A stretch of 64,000 nt of DNA, from assembly GCF_000144695.1 (NCBI RefSeq), contig NC_014378.1, positions 1,214,781 to 1,278,780 of the forward strand. The letters are read 5' to 3'. Below, piece by piece: positions 42,827-51,569 of the stretch (positions are counted from its first letter, which is position 1; each line of letters starts with the position of its first letter). The notes beneath the pieces were generated by a model, which worked only from the letters and a program-made list of their open reading frames with translations, was not told the DNA's origin and ran no database searches. This DNA comes from Acetohalobium arabaticum DSM 5501 (GTDB taxonomy: Bacteria; Bacillota; Halanaerobiia; Halobacteroidales; Acetohalobiaceae). Position numbers and translations under genes: made by a program.

Positions 42827-44332
42827 TTAATAATACCTCATTAGTAGCAAACCTGTACTAATTAATGTAATTAAATATATAAAATAATTACCAAATCTGC
42901 TGTAAACTGTTTTTTCTGGCTCTTTTATTCTTAAGTTATAAGTAAAAGTCTTAGCTTGAAAGGGAGTAATCTGTTTTACAACTCTTCCCTGAGCATTAAT
43001 TACACCGCTAATACCTGTATTACTTACTTTAATGACCGGCTTTCGATTTTCTACTGCTCTAAAGATAGTCGACTGCCAAGTTTGAATTGGTCCACTACTT
43101 TTTTTAAACCAGGCTTCATTTGAAATATTGATTAGAAAATGATTATTAACTGCTAATTTACTGACTAAATCTGGATTCAGAATTTCAGAACAGATAGGAT
43201 TGCTCCAATTTATTCCTTGATAATTGAAATTATTTAACTTAGTTCCAGGAGTCTTATCATTGATCATCCCTCTTATAAATTTAGGAAAGTAATCTTTATA
43301 AGGAAGATACTCTCCAAAAGGAACAAGTTTTACTTTGCTATATTTATCTATAATATCTAAATTATAATTTATTAATAAAGCTTGATTATAAATGATACCA
43401 TTAGTCTGGTTTAAAGCTCCTGTTAGCAAAGGTAAATTCCAGCTATCGATCTTTTGGAATAATTTCTTCTGCTGTAGACGACCATCATTCAATATGAAAG
43501 GAACTGCTGTTTCAGGCCAGATTATTAAGTCTATCTCTTTATTTGTTAGAAGCTCTTCAGTTAAATCTATATATTTATCAATTATCTTACTTTGATGGTT
43601 TCTATTCCATTTGATTTTTTGGCGAATATTAGGCTGCATCATTCCTAATCTTAAGGTCTTCTCTTTTTGATTCAACGGAGAATTAATATCTAACTTAACT
43701 ATACCATACCCAACTGTAATTATTAAAATCAAACAACTGATTATAACTTCCTTTTTAGTTAAGATATTCTCTAATGCTAAATATAAAATCACTTTATAAA
43801 TCAAAATATTAAGTAAAATTACCAAAAATGTAACTCCATAGACACCAACTAAATCAGCAATCTGGATTAATAACGGGAGATAGGCTTGGCTATAACCGAT
43901 AATTCCAAAGGGTAGATTCTTAAAGGTTACTAATACGCGTAAGTATTCTAAAGTAGTCCAGGCAGTTGGAATTAATAAAAAACTCCAGATTCGATGATTT
44001 GTAAGTATATAATTGGCAGCTACAGAAAAGATACCGATAAAGAATGCCAATAGACTACATAATAAAACCACTGTTCCTATTGCTAGTATTATCGGTAAAT
44101 CAAAAATCATCTGTGGATAAGCCAGCCAATAAAGAATGAATCCAAAGAATACTCCTCCGCTGATTACTCCACTCTTAAAAACCCCTTTAACTGACTGATT
44201 CTTGATAACCAATAATAAAGGTATTAATCCAATCCAATTTACAAAGTATAATTCAGGAAATTGAAAAGGTATTCCTAATAATATCCCGCTTAATATAGGC
44301 ATTATAAATCTTGAACCTGATTTATTATACAT
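42827..44332 (-). CDS. lnt: Apolipoprotein N-acyltransferase
   Basis: The 501-residue protein has about six N-terminal membrane helices, a periplasmic carbon-nitrogen hydrolase domain and a last membrane helix. Key residues are Glu in IWPETAVPF, Lys in YSKVKLVPFGEYLP, and the nucleophile region. The usual Cys motif is replaced by or shifted to NPICSEIL, followed by NISNEAWF and RAVENRKPVIKVSNTGISG. It N-acylates lipoproteins after signal cleavage, a step linked to lipoprotein sorting in diderms. Convergent with lexA, only 4 bp apart. Confidence 0.9.
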   Translation of the reverse strand: MYNKSGSRFIMPILSGILLGIPFQFPELYFVNWIGLIPLLLVIKNQSVKGVFKSGVISGGVFFGFILYWLAYPQMIFDLPIILAIGTVVLLCSLLAFFIGIFSVAANYILTNHRIWSFLLIPTAWTTLEYLRVLVTFKNLPFGIIGYSQAYLPLLIQIADLVGVYGVTFLVILLNILIYKVILYLALENILTKKEVIISCLILIITVGYGIVKLDINSPLNQKEKTLRLGMMQPNIRQKIKWNRNHQSKIIDKYIDLTEELLTNKEIDLIIWPETAVPFILNDGRLQQKKLFQKIDSWNLPLLTGALNQTNGIIYNQALLINYNLDIIDKYSKVKLVPFGEYLPYKDYFPKFIRGMINDKTPGTKLNNFNYQGINWSNPICSEILNPDLVSKLAVNNHFLINISNEAWFKKSSGPIQTWQSTIFRAVENRKPVIKVSNTGISGVINAQGRVVKQITPFQAKTFTYNLRIKEPEKTVYSRFGNYFIYLITLISTGLLLMRYY

Positions 44333-44412
44333 ACTTTAACTCCTAACTTTATCTTTGGAAGTTATTATACCATATCTTTTTAAGTAAATCTATTTAATTT
44401 TATAATCAAAAA

Positions 44413-44446
44413 AGGCTGCTTAAAGTATTTCTACTCTAAACAGCCT
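44413..44446 (-). terminator. Intrinsic terminator of the NhaC-like gene
   Basis: A 15-bp stem with two mismatches (AGGCTGCTTAAAGTA with TACTCTAAACAGCCT) and a 4-nt loop. On the minus strand TTTTTT follows. Confidence 0.75.
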
Positions 44447-44471
44447 TATTACCCCATTTATCATTTAATTT

Positions 44472-46052
44472 TTAACTTGAACTTGCTTCGACAGTTTCTT
44501 GACTTTCAATTACCTCTTTACTTTCGCTAACTTCTTTTCCCAAAAGATTAACAGTTACGTATAATGCAATTAATCCTATAGGAACTAAAAATACAGCTGA
44601 AATTCCCAATCCAGCCGGTATAAATCCAAATACAACTGCAATTACTCCAGCCGTAATAGCATAAGGAATCTGAGTCTTGACATGATCAATATGATCAGCT
44701 GCTGAAGATGTTGAAGACATAATAGTTGTATCAGATATTGGAGAACAGTGGTCTCCAAAAACACAGCCTGTCAATACTGCTCCAATTGTCGGAGTTAAAG
44801 GAGCACCTAATTTAACTGCCATCGGAATAGCCAACGGCATAATAATTGCGTTCGCTCCCCAAGATGTACCAGTAGCAAAAGCAACAACACAGGGCAGTAC
44901 AAACATCATTGTTGGTACTAAGAAGGGAGGAACAACACCTTTAGTTAATTTAACAATATAATTAGCAGTTCCTAATTCATCGATAACTCCACCTAAAGAC
45001 CAGGCTAAAATTAAGATAGCTGAAGCAATAGCCAAAGACTTAGCCCCATCTATCCAGGCCTCCATCACTTCTTCAATCGAAAGTACTCTTTTGCCAAATG
45101 ACATTAAAGCAGCAATTATAGTACCGCCGAAGGATGCCCAAAGCAGTACTACGCTGGAATCGGCATCGCCAAAGGCTTTACGAATAGTTGCTCCTTCTGC
45201 TCCTCCTCCATTGTACCACAGGCCTATCAAAGTAATTATTATTACTGAAACAATCGGAATAAAGGCATCATACCAATTTAAAGCATTTTCATCCGGAGTC
45301 TTCATTTCTGTTAATTCTTTGGAAGCCATAGGAGTTGCATCATCTCTAAGTAACTTTCCTTCTTTCCTAGCTCTCATTTCAGCATCATACATTGGGCCGT
45401 AATCTTTTCCTAAAGAAGCAATTATCAAGACTAAGAATAAAGCAAAGACACTATAGAAACGATACGGTACTGTCTGTAAAAAGGTTGCATAGATATTCCG
45501 TTCAATACCTAATTTAGTAAATGCATCCTGAATTAATCCCATTTCATATCCAACCCAGGTTGAGATTAATGCCATACTAGTAACAGGAGCAGCAGTACAG
45601 TCAACAATGTAGGCCAATTTTTCACGAGAAATCTTTAATTTATCAGTAATTGATCGCATTGTATTTCCTACAATTAAAGTATTAGCATAATCATCAAAAA
45701 AGATTAATAATCCCATAAACCAGGTTGCAATCTGGGCTTTACGAGCTGTCTTCGCCTTTTTAGCTAAATAATCAGCTACAGCTTGAGTTGCTCCCGAGCG
45801 ACTTATAATACCAACCATACCGGCTAAAGTTAATAAGAATAATAATATTGATACATTCCAGGAATCAGTTAATGAATTAACCATATAAGTATCGACTGTT
45901 CTCATAAACCCAACTAATGGGTTGAAATCTGCTAAGATTGTTGCTCCCACTAAGATACCAATAAATAAAGAAATTAATACTTCTCTACTCCACCAAGCTA
46001 AAATAATAGCTAATAATGGCGGAAGAATAGATAATACACCATATTCACTCAC
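44472..46052 (-). CDS. NhaC-family transporter under lysine control
   Basis: The 526-residue protein (GTG start after AAGGAGGG) has about 12 membrane helices and the NhaC features: FFDDYANTLIVGNTMRSI, DCTAAPVTSMALISTWVGYEMG, GTSWGANAIIMPLAIPMAVKLG, CVFGDHCSPISDTTIMSS. The family exchanges sodium and protons or imports amino acids. A lysine riboswitch in its leader (46091-46312) strongly suggests it carries lysine, as proposed for LysW-type NhaC members. The C-terminal tail is Ser/Glu-rich. Confidence 0.85.
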   Translation of the reverse strand: MSEYGVLSILPPLLAIILAWWSREVLISLFIGILVGATILADFNPLVGFMRTVDTYMVNSLTDSWNVSILLFLLTLAGMVGIISRSGATQAVADYLAKKAKTARKAQIATWFMGLLIFFDDYANTLIVGNTMRSITDKLKISREKLAYIVDCTAAPVTSMALISTWVGYEMGLIQDAFTKLGIERNIYATFLQTVPYRFYSVFALFLVLIIASLGKDYGPMYDAEMRARKEGKLLRDDATPMASKELTEMKTPDENALNWYDAFIPIVSVIIITLIGLWYNGGGAEGATIRKAFGDADSSVVLLWASFGGTIIAALMSFGKRVLSIEEVMEAWIDGAKSLAIASAILILAWSLGGVIDELGTANYIVKLTKGVVPPFLVPTMMFVLPCVVAFATGTSWGANAIIMPLAIPMAVKLGAPLTPTIGAVLTGCVFGDHCSPISDTTIMSSTSSAADHIDHVKTQIPYAITAGVIAVVFGFIPAGLGISAVFLVPIGLIALYVTVNLLGKEVSESKEVIESQETVEASSS

Positions 46053-46090
46053 AGTTCAGCCCTCCTTAATTAATTTGAATAATAAATAAA

Positions 46091-46312
46091 AAATCCTCAT
46101 CTTTACTTAACTTAACATGAGATAGCACTTCACTAAAGATATATTTAGTGACAGTCTAATACCTATTAAGTATTAGCCCAACTCTAAAAGTTACAGAACT
46201 TCTAGAGTTTCGGCAGTTACCCTGTTTACTTCAAATCAAACTATACCTTAATTGCTTACTGAAGCTACTTGTGGCTAACTGCGCCTCTACCCCATCATTA
46301 GAGATGAGGTTA
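46091..46312 (-). promoter_or_regulatory. Lysine riboswitch (L box)
   Basis: On the minus strand the conserved parts appear in order: GGGGTAGAGGCGC, a GTAG segment, GGGTAACTGCCGAAA, TTGGGCT with a short hairpin, and CTATCTCAT closing P1 (GGTAG with CTATC). A possible terminator (CTCAT with ATGAG, then six T) follows at about 46093-46121. High lysine should stop transcription of the NhaC-type gene, whose start is about 40 bp further on. Confidence 0.9.
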
Positions 46313-46343
46313 AATAATTATTACTTATTAAATTTCTAAAAGT

Positions 46344-46372
46344 AGTATAACATACATAAGTATTTTCTGCAA
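46344..46372 (-). promoter_or_regulatory. Promoter of the lysine-riboswitch transcript
   Basis: Minus strand: TTGCAG (46372-46367), 17 bp, TATACT (46349-46344), about 30 bp ahead of the aptamer. Confidence 0.7.
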
Positions 46373-46438
46373 CATATTTGACTTAATTTGGGTATATCCT
46401 AGACAATTTAGAATAAATTAGATACTTACAAGAAAAAA

Positions 46439-46681
46439 TTATTCGCTTTCATTAAATTTTTTCTTGTAAGTATCTGAAATTGTCAAAAGTCCCTCTTCAT
46501 TTTTGAGTGAAAATAACTCATTTGGAATTTCATAATCATCATATTCATCTTGGATTACTGTATAATAATCTCTTAAGATTTCAACAATTACTTCTTCTTC
46601 TGAAATTCCTTCTTCAAAAGATAATGTAGTAATGAAATTATCAATTTCTTCTGATAAGTAAATAGTTATCTCTCGGCTCAT
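46439..46681 (-). CDS. Small acidic protein, possibly ribbon-helix-helix
   Basis: The 80-residue protein starts at ATG behind AAGGAGGAG. The first 45 residues (REITIYLSEEIDNFITTLSF, then EEEVIVEILRDYY) resemble a ribbon-helix-helix strand plus two helices, but basic strand residues are few. The rest is acidic. It may be an antitoxin-like or regulatory protein. No toxin gene adjoins, and the assignment is weak. Confidence 0.45.
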   Translation of the reverse strand: MSREITIYLSEEIDNFITTLSFEEGISEEEVIVEILRDYYTVIQDEYDDYEIPNELFSLKNEEGLLTISDTYKKKFNESE

Positions 46682-46764
46682 TCTTTCTCCTCCTTTACTA
46701 TAAATTTCATTATTATTTTAACCACTAATTCAAAAAATATAATTTAGAAAGGAGGATATAGAAA

Positions 46765-47052
46765 TTACATAACTAAATTACCAAGAGCATCTTTTAAAAC
46801 AAAAATACCAATTACAATAAAAATCACTCCTGCTCCTAGTTGTAAATAGGATTCAGGAACATATTTAGTAATCATATTGCCAAAAAAAGCAGCAATTAAA
46901 GTTACAGTAATTAATGCAGCTGAAGCTCCTAAAAAAATGGGGATTGGTGATTCATTTTGAGTTACTAAAGTGAATACAGCTAATTGAGTTTTATCTCCTA
47001 ATTCAGCTAAGAATAACATAGCATAAGTCGTAAAGAATAATTTCCAGTTCAT
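46765..47052 (-). CDS. TMEM165/GDT1 (UPF0016) family membrane protein
   Basis: The 95-residue protein holds one unit of the family: ELGDKTQLAVFTLV in the first helix pair, then two more helices. The family transports manganese or calcium. Half-length versions work as pairs, but no second copy is adjacent and no yybP-ykoY riboswitch was recognised upstream. It starts at ATG behind AAGGAG. Confidence 0.85.
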   Translation of the reverse strand: MNWKLFFTTYAMLFLAELGDKTQLAVFTLVTQNESPIPIFLGASAALITVTLIAAFFGNMITKYVPESYLQLGAGVIFIVIGIFVLKDALGNLVM

Positions 47053-47162
47053 AACTGTTAACGCTCCTTAATTATCAGTTTTAAGATAATTTTATTAAAT
47101 TTAGTTTTACTTTATTATTAATTTAATCTTAAAAAACAGATTAAATTCAAAAATAAGAAAAA

Positions 47163-47194
47163 AAGCTAGATAATAATTAATTATTATCTAGCTT
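47163..47194 (-). terminator. 32-bp perfect palindrome, minus-strand terminator
   Basis: The sequence is fully self-complementary. The minus strand continues with seven T. It lies at the end of a TnpB-relic region and may mark the former transcript end. Confidence 0.7.
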
Positions 47195-47373
47195 AGTCCT
47201 TGTCAGCTTTTCCACTCAAATCATAGATTTGGATAGAACTTGCTAAGTTCAGATATGCTGAGCATATCCTAAGAGTCAAATTGGTGATTCAGGTTAAAGA
47301 AAGAAAGTAACGAGTTCGCCTGACAAGATTACGCCCATTCTTACTGTAAAAAACAATAAGAACTACGAGTTAT

Positions 47374-47555
47374 CTCATATGCTATCTTTTAAATTAGCTT
47401 TGTGTTTGATAAGTTCTTTTAATTGATAGAAAGCCCAAGAGTTCTTTTCATAATTATTCAAGGCATTATCATTAGTAATATTCTTTCTGATATTTTTTAA
47501 GCCTTCAAAGACAATCTATGATGTATAATATGATGCTTATCACTCAAAGTAATCA
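47374..47555 (-). pseudogene. IS200/IS605-type TnpB remnant
   Basis: From about 47515 the frame reads IVFEGLKNIRKNI, ..., NSWAFYQLKELIKHKAN and a stop at 47374. This is the conserved RuvC-adjacent segment of TnpB (IVxEDLKxIR, WxFYQLxxFIxYKA). The upstream RuvC portion and downstream zinc ribbon are gone. A GTG-led scrap (ITLSDKHHIIHH) joins it to the small gene at 47557. The non-coding stretch 47195-47373 may be what remains of the element's right end and its guide-RNA region. Confidence 0.72.
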
Positions 47556-47556
47556 C

Positions 47557-47685
47557 CTACTTTTTATCATAGTAAGAATCAAGAATATATCTAATCAATT
47601 CCGAACGAGAAATACCTTTTTTATCAGCAGTTTTGTCAAGTTTATCAATTAAAGGTTGTGGTAATGAAATTTGAGTTCTTTTCAT
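47557..47685 (-). CDS. Ribbon-helix-helix protein, 42 residues
   Basis: MKRTQISLPQPLIDKLDKTA, DKKGISRSELIRYILDSYYD is a compact CopG/MetJ-type ribbon-helix-helix: a polar strand, then two helices around a GISRSEL turn. The SD is GGAGTGAT. It ends right before the TnpB relic and was probably the small regulator of that element, or an orphan antitoxin. Confidence 0.65.
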   Translation of the reverse strand: MKRTQISLPQPLIDKLDKTADKKGISRSELIRYILDSYYDKK

Positions 47686-47775
47686 TGTTATCATCACTCC
47701 TTACATCATATTATACATTATATTAATTAAAATGTCAACATTAAACATTAGAAAGACAGGTAAAAACCGTAGCAA

Positions 47776-47814
47776 TTCCCCTCCATCCTATTTGCCTATT
47801 TGGATGGAGGGGAA
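47776..47814. other. GC-rich 13-bp hairpin
   Basis: TTCCCCTCCATCC pairs perfectly with GGATGGAGGGGAA around a 13-nt loop. No T run follows on either strand, so it is not a usual terminator. It could be a mobile-element end or an RNA-stabilising structure. Confidence 0.35.
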
Positions 47815-47835
47815 AAGAAAAAATACTTCAAAAAT

Positions 47836-47871
47836 AATAAGGGGTAAGGTCTAAAGACCTTACCCCTTATT
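47836..47871 (-). terminator. Strong intrinsic terminator
   Basis: A perfect 17-bp stem with a 2-nt loop immediately after the gene ending at 47881. The minus strand continues T-rich. Confidence 0.85.
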
Positions 47872-47880
47872 AAATAGTTA

Positions 47881-48381
47881 TTAATGGAAACTATTACCTG
47901 ATAAATAATACATACCGGGAACTAGACAGGTTAAGATGCTAACAGCTATAGCATACCATCCGGTTAATTTCGCAGAAACCTTTTCGTTAAGGAAAGCTAC
48001 AAATATAGCATACAAGATTATGTAACTACCCATCAAAATTAGCCAGACCTGATAGCCAGCTAGAGCCATATCTACAAAATAATAGGCGACGAAAATACCA
48101 AGCATTCCTAGAGCACTAGCCAGTGCATCCGTAGTCATTTCCTTGGCGAATATATAGCCTGCGTAAAGAAAAGTAATAGCAAATATCCAGACTAAGAATC
48201 CATCATATGCATTATTCAATAGGAAAATAAGTATTAGACCATTAATTAACTGGAAGAATCCGCCAATGAAAGTAGCTATTCCTGCAGTTTTTACTTTTCC
48301 ATACCCCAAAGTTTCTGCACCTAAGACAAAGAGCACAAAGGCATCCACAAATAAAACAGCAGCAATGATAATTTCATACAA
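47881..48381 (-). CDS. AmiS/UreI-like membrane protein
   Basis: TTG at 48381 sits 8 bp behind GGGGTG. A GTG at 48390 overlaps that SD. The 166-residue product has six or seven membrane helices, matching the AmiS/UreI family of urea or short-amide channels in size and in features such as AGIATFIGGFFQLINGLILI and the final short tail. No urease or amidase genes are near, so the substrate is open. Family assignment is moderate. Confidence 0.6.
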   Translation of the reverse strand: MYEIIIAAVLFVDAFVLFVLGAETLGYGKVKTAGIATFIGGFFQLINGLILIFLLNNAYDGFLVWIFAITFLYAGYIFAKEMTTDALASALGMLGIFVAYYFVDMALAGYQVWLILMGSYIILYAIFVAFLNEKVSAKLTGWYAIAVSILTCLVPGMYYLSGNSFH

Positions 48382-48517
48382 CTTAATCACCCCTTTTTTG
48401 AAATTTCTTTATTGTATTAATATTATAACAAAATAACAAATGTTTGTCAAAATAATTTAAAAATTGGTAATAATGATCCCTCTTGTACCTAATTAAGAAC
48501 TAAACTATTGTTTTAAT

Positions 48518-49201
48518 TTATATAATCCTTTTTAACCCAAGTAAATCCTTAATTACAATCTGCTGGCGAGAAGTAGCAATTAAATCTTTTTCTTTTAATT
48601 TCTTTAAAACTCTAGAGATTGTTTCCCGAGAAGCTCCAACTAGGTTAGATAATTCTTGTTGGCTTAAAGACAGATTAATTTCTACTTGGTTTCTATTTTT
48701 ACCATCAATACCATGTTCTTTAGCTAAATAGAGTAGAATACTAGCTGTTCTACTTTCGGTATTCTTTAATCCCAAATTTCTAATAGTCTGTTGGGCTCTT
48801 CTTAATCTTTTACTCATCACCTTTAAAATTTTTAATGCAATCTCTGGTACTTCTGTAATTAATCTTTCAATGTCTTTATTTCTCAAAATACCAATCTGTG
48901 AATCTTCCATAGCAATAGCTGTAGCTGGATAGTTACTTCCATCAAATAACACAACTTCAGCAAAAATTTCTCCCTGTTTAAGAATATGTAAAATCTGTTC
49001 TTCACCACTCTCTACTATTTTAGCAATTTTGACTTTGCCTGATTTAATAAAGAATAATCCTTCTCCTTTTTCTTCCTCGAAAAAGATAATCTCTCCTTCT
49101 TTATACTCACGTACAAACATTAGATTTACAATTTTATCTAAATTTTTCTCAGACAGCGTAGCAAAATAAGAAGAATTCTTCAATACTTTCTTTTCTATCA
49201 T
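48518..49201 (-). CDS. Crp/Fnr-family transcription regulator
   Basis: The 227-residue protein has an N-terminal cyclic-nucleotide-binding-type barrel (EYKEGEIIFFEEEKGEGLFFIKSGKVKIAKI), a dimerisation helix (ALKILKVMSKRLRRAQQTI) and a winged helix with recognition segment LSQQELSNLVGASRETISRVLKKL. No Fnr-type cysteine cluster is present. The neighbouring ferredoxin-like gene suggests control of redox or nitrosative stress, as in HcpR-type regulators, but this is inference. Confidence 0.85.
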   Translation of the reverse strand: MIEKKVLKNSSYFATLSEKNLDKIVNLMFVREYKEGEIIFFEEEKGEGLFFIKSGKVKIAKIVESGEEQILHILKQGEIFAEVVLFDGSNYPATAIAMEDSQIGILRNKDIERLITEVPEIALKILKVMSKRLRRAQQTIRNLGLKNTESRTASILLYLAKEHGIDGKNRNQVEINLSLSQQELSNLVGASRETISRVLKKLKEKDLIATSRQQIVIKDLLGLKRII

Positions 49202-49252
49202 TAATTTTCCCTCCTTATATTTAACTATATTATTATTTATTTAAAAATAAAA

Positions 49253-49276
49253 AGCCCTATCTAGATAGATAAGGCT
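49253..49276 (-). terminator. Intrinsic terminator after the ferredoxin-like gene
   Basis: AGCCCTATCT pairs with AGATAAGGCT (one G-U). On the minus strand a TTTTTATTTTT tail follows. Confidence 0.75.
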
Positions 49277-49283
49277 GAAATAC

Positions 49284-49982
49284 TTATTTATTTAGTTCAC
49301 CATTAACTCCAATTGTTACTACTTCTATATTCAAATTACTTTCTGCTTCAACCAGTGCTTCTTTTACTATTTTAACTAATCCGCTACAACAGGGAACCTC
49401 CATGCGGGCTATAGTAATACTATTTAGGTTATTATTTGCAATAATTGCTGATAACTTATTGACATAACTAGAAGCATTATCAAGTTTAGGACATCCCATT
49501 ACTGCTATTTTATCTTTTAATAATTGTTGGTGATAATCACCATAAGCTGCTGGAACACAGTCTGCTGTTACTAATAAATTAGCATTTTCAAAATAAGGTG
49601 CTTCAGACGGCAATAAATGAATCTGAATGGGCCAGTTCTGTAATTGAGACTTAACTGTTACTTCATTATCTTGGTTTTCTTCTGTTTCCTTATTCATAAC
49701 TTTTATTTTACTTCCAGGACAACTACAGCTAGATTCTTTCATTTTTTTGACATGCTCCTCAGTTGCTTCAGGATCAAATTCCTTAGCTGCTCTTTTTTCT
49801 ATTGTTAAAGCTCCAGTAGGACAATTTCCAATACAGTCCCCTAAGCCATCACAGAATACTTCATTAACCAATTTTGCTTTACCATCAACAATCTTCAAAG
49901 CTCCTTCTTCACAGTCAACAACACAGTTACCACAACCATTACATTCTTCTTCATTGATTTTGATAATCGGTCTTTTTTTCAT
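49284..49982 (-). CDS. Two-cluster ferredoxin with extra C-terminal domain
   Basis: ATG at 49982 follows GGAGTGTGAT. The 232-residue protein has a 4Fe-4S motif (CNGCGNCVVDCEEGAL) and a second, variant one (CDGLGDCIGNCPTGAL), where one Cys is Leu. The C-terminal 130 residues hold further cysteines (SSCSCPG, VTADCVPAAY, MGCPKLDN, VPCCSGL) and resemble the region found in ferredoxins encoded beside hydroxylamine/NO reductase systems. It is a soluble electron carrier. Its partner is not in the window. Confidence 0.75.
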   Translation of the reverse strand: MKKRPIIKINEEECNGCGNCVVDCEEGALKIVDGKAKLVNEVFCDGLGDCIGNCPTGALTIEKRAAKEFDPEATEEHVKKMKESSCSCPGSKIKVMNKETEENQDNEVTVKSQLQNWPIQIHLLPSEAPYFENANLLVTADCVPAAYGDYHQQLLKDKIAVMGCPKLDNASSYVNKLSAIIANNNLNSITIARMEVPCCSGLVKIVKEALVEAESNLNIEVVTIGVNGELNK

Positions 49983-50100
49983 TATTATCACACTCCTGTT
50001 ATATTATTATTAAATCTGATTAATATCTTTTCTATTTTTATAATATCTGTTTTGTAATTAACTTTCTGTTAAGTTCATCACAGAAGATTAATTAAATAGA

Positions 50101-50751
50101 TTATTCTTTATTATTTTTATTGATAATAATGAGTAAAGTACCGGTATCAAATTTAATCGAAGCTTTCTTATCACGAATAATATTACTTAGTCCTAAGGTA
50201 TTTCCTCGATAAAATGTTGTACCATCTAATTCATATTCAAAACCTGAAAGATGAATATTAGTTACCTTTTTAGTCAATGGTAATAAAGAAATAGTTCGGT
50301 TAATCTTGTTTTTGATAATCTTATTATCCTTTATTACTTCAATTATTTCTTCTGAACTTACTAATTTTATAGTAATATCTGATTGATGCAATCCCTCCAA
50401 TAAATAAAGATTACCTAAAGAATGATCAAATCTTCCACCTAAGGCTGCAAAAATAATTATCTTCTTATATCCCTTTTTAATTAATTCTTCTATAACAAGC
50501 TGAGTATCAGTCTTATTCTTTCTAGCAGGATACTGCTGCCATTCTACATTTTGATTACGGTAATATTTAAGTATTTGTGAAGAAATCGAATCCAAATCTC
50601 CTAAAATTAAGTTAGGTTCAATTCCTAATCGATATGTATACTCTGTTCCTCCATCAGCACAAACAATAAAATCATCATTATTAATGTAATCTTGATAAAA
50701 CTTATCCCGTCCTTTTAATTCGCCATTAGCAAATAAAATAACTCGCTTCAT
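50101..50751 (-). CDS. thiN: Thiamine diphosphokinase
   Basis: The 216-residue protein has the TPK signature: FIVCADGGTEYTYRLGIEPNLILGDLDSI, PARKNKTDTQLVIEEL, and FAALGGRFDHSLGNLYLL, plus a C-terminal thiamine-binding domain with SGFEYELDGTTFYRGNTLGLSN. It makes TPP from thiamine and ATP. It is 12 bp behind thiT, under one TPP riboswitch. Confidence 0.93.
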   Translation of the reverse strand: MKRVILFANGELKGRDKFYQDYINNDDFIVCADGGTEYTYRLGIEPNLILGDLDSISSQILKYYRNQNVEWQQYPARKNKTDTQLVIEELIKKGYKKIIIFAALGGRFDHSLGNLYLLEGLHQSDITIKLVSSEEIIEVIKDNKIIKNKINRTISLLPLTKKVTNIHLSGFEYELDGTTFYRGNTLGLSNIIRDKKASIKFDTGTLLIIINKNNKE

Positions 50752-50763
50752 TCTCTCACTTCC

Positions 50764-51312
50764 TTATTTAGTAGCAATAAAGCTTGATGATGATTTAACC
50801 AAAAAGATCATAACAATAATTGTAATTAAAATTTCTGGCAGCATATAACTAGCATTATAACCTAAAGAATATAGCCAGACATTCTGTCCTTTTGGAGTAT
50901 ACTCTCCAAAAAAGATAACTCCAGAGATAATATGTATCAAAAGCCGAAATCCCCCGGCTAATATAACACTACTAAAGATCAATATTCCATTTTCTTTTAA
51001 GTTATTCTTATCGATCCAGTTATGAATTATTCCTGCTAATCCTAAACTACCAAAAGCTACTGGATAATCCAAAATGGCCTGTAAGGGATAAAATATTTTA
51101 GCTCCCAATATCAACTGGAGAATTCCATACATACCTCCTAATGTAATCCCTTCTTTTAACCCCCAACGCAGAGCAATAAAAAAGATAGGAATCATCTCTA
51201 ATGAAACAGAACCACCTTGAGGTAATTGATAAATACGGACAAAATTTAGGATTGTAGCTAAAGCCAATGCAATTCCTAATTCAGTTAATCTTCTTACTTT
51301 TTGATCATTCAT
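50764..51312 (-). CDS. thiT: Energy-coupled thiamine transporter ThiT
   Basis: The 182-residue S component has six membrane helices and the ThiT ligand residues context (LPQGGSVSLEMIPIFFIALRWGLKEG; LDYPVAFGSLGLAGI; GEYTPKGQNVWLYSLGYNASYMLPEI). It imports thiamine with a shared ECF module encoded elsewhere. The TPP riboswitch and the thiN partner confirm the substrate. Confidence 0.93.
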   Translation of the reverse strand: MNDQKVRRLTELGIALALATILNFVRIYQLPQGGSVSLEMIPIFFIALRWGLKEGITLGGMYGILQLILGAKIFYPLQAILDYPVAFGSLGLAGIIHNWIDKNNLKENGILIFSSVILAGGFRLLIHIISGVIFFGEYTPKGQNVWLYSLGYNASYMLPEILITIIVMIFLVKSSSSFIATK

Positions 51313-51363
51313 ATAAATTTCCTCCCTAATATTTAATTATTATAGAAAGTGAATAAAAATAAA

Positions 51364-51394
51364 GAAACACAACTCCCACAGGAGAGTTGTGTTT
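51364..51394 (-). terminator. Terminator of the TPP riboswitch
   Basis: An 11-bp stem around ACACAACTC / GAGTTGTGT with a T-rich tail on the minus strand lies between aptamer and thiT. It is the expression platform. Confidence 0.88.
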
Positions 51395-51408
51395 TAAAAT
51401 TAAAGACA

Positions 51409-51496
51409 ACTTTCCTGCGCTAGTACTAACCAGATCAGGTTCAAAGGGTCAAGAGATTCCATCCCTTTCTCAGCCCTAACAGAGCTCCCCTAGTTT
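51409..51496 (-). promoter_or_regulatory. TPP riboswitch (THI element)
   Basis: Minus strand reads AGGGGAGC, GGGCTGAGAAAGGGATGG, GACCCTTTGAACCTGATCTGG, then TAGTACTAGCGCAGGAAAG: all conserved parts of the THI box in order. Bound TPP should promote the terminator downstream and cut thiT-thiN expression. Confidence 0.95.
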
Positions 51497-51528
51497 TTAA
51501 GATTAATATTTAATTTTTAGTTATTAAA

Positions 51529-51557
51529 ATTATAACAGATTAAATACGAATTTGCAA
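51529..51557 (-). promoter_or_regulatory. Promoter of thiT-thiN
   Basis: Minus strand: TTGCAA (51557-51552), 17 bp, TATAAT (51534-51529), about 35 bp ahead of the aptamer. Confidence 0.8.
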
Positions 51558-51569
51558 CCATACAATTTT

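Noticed and set aside
47195-47373. yybP-ykoY manganese riboswitch for the GDT1-family gene
   Set aside because: The conserved GGGGAGTAG and later motifs are absent. A mobile-element origin fits better.
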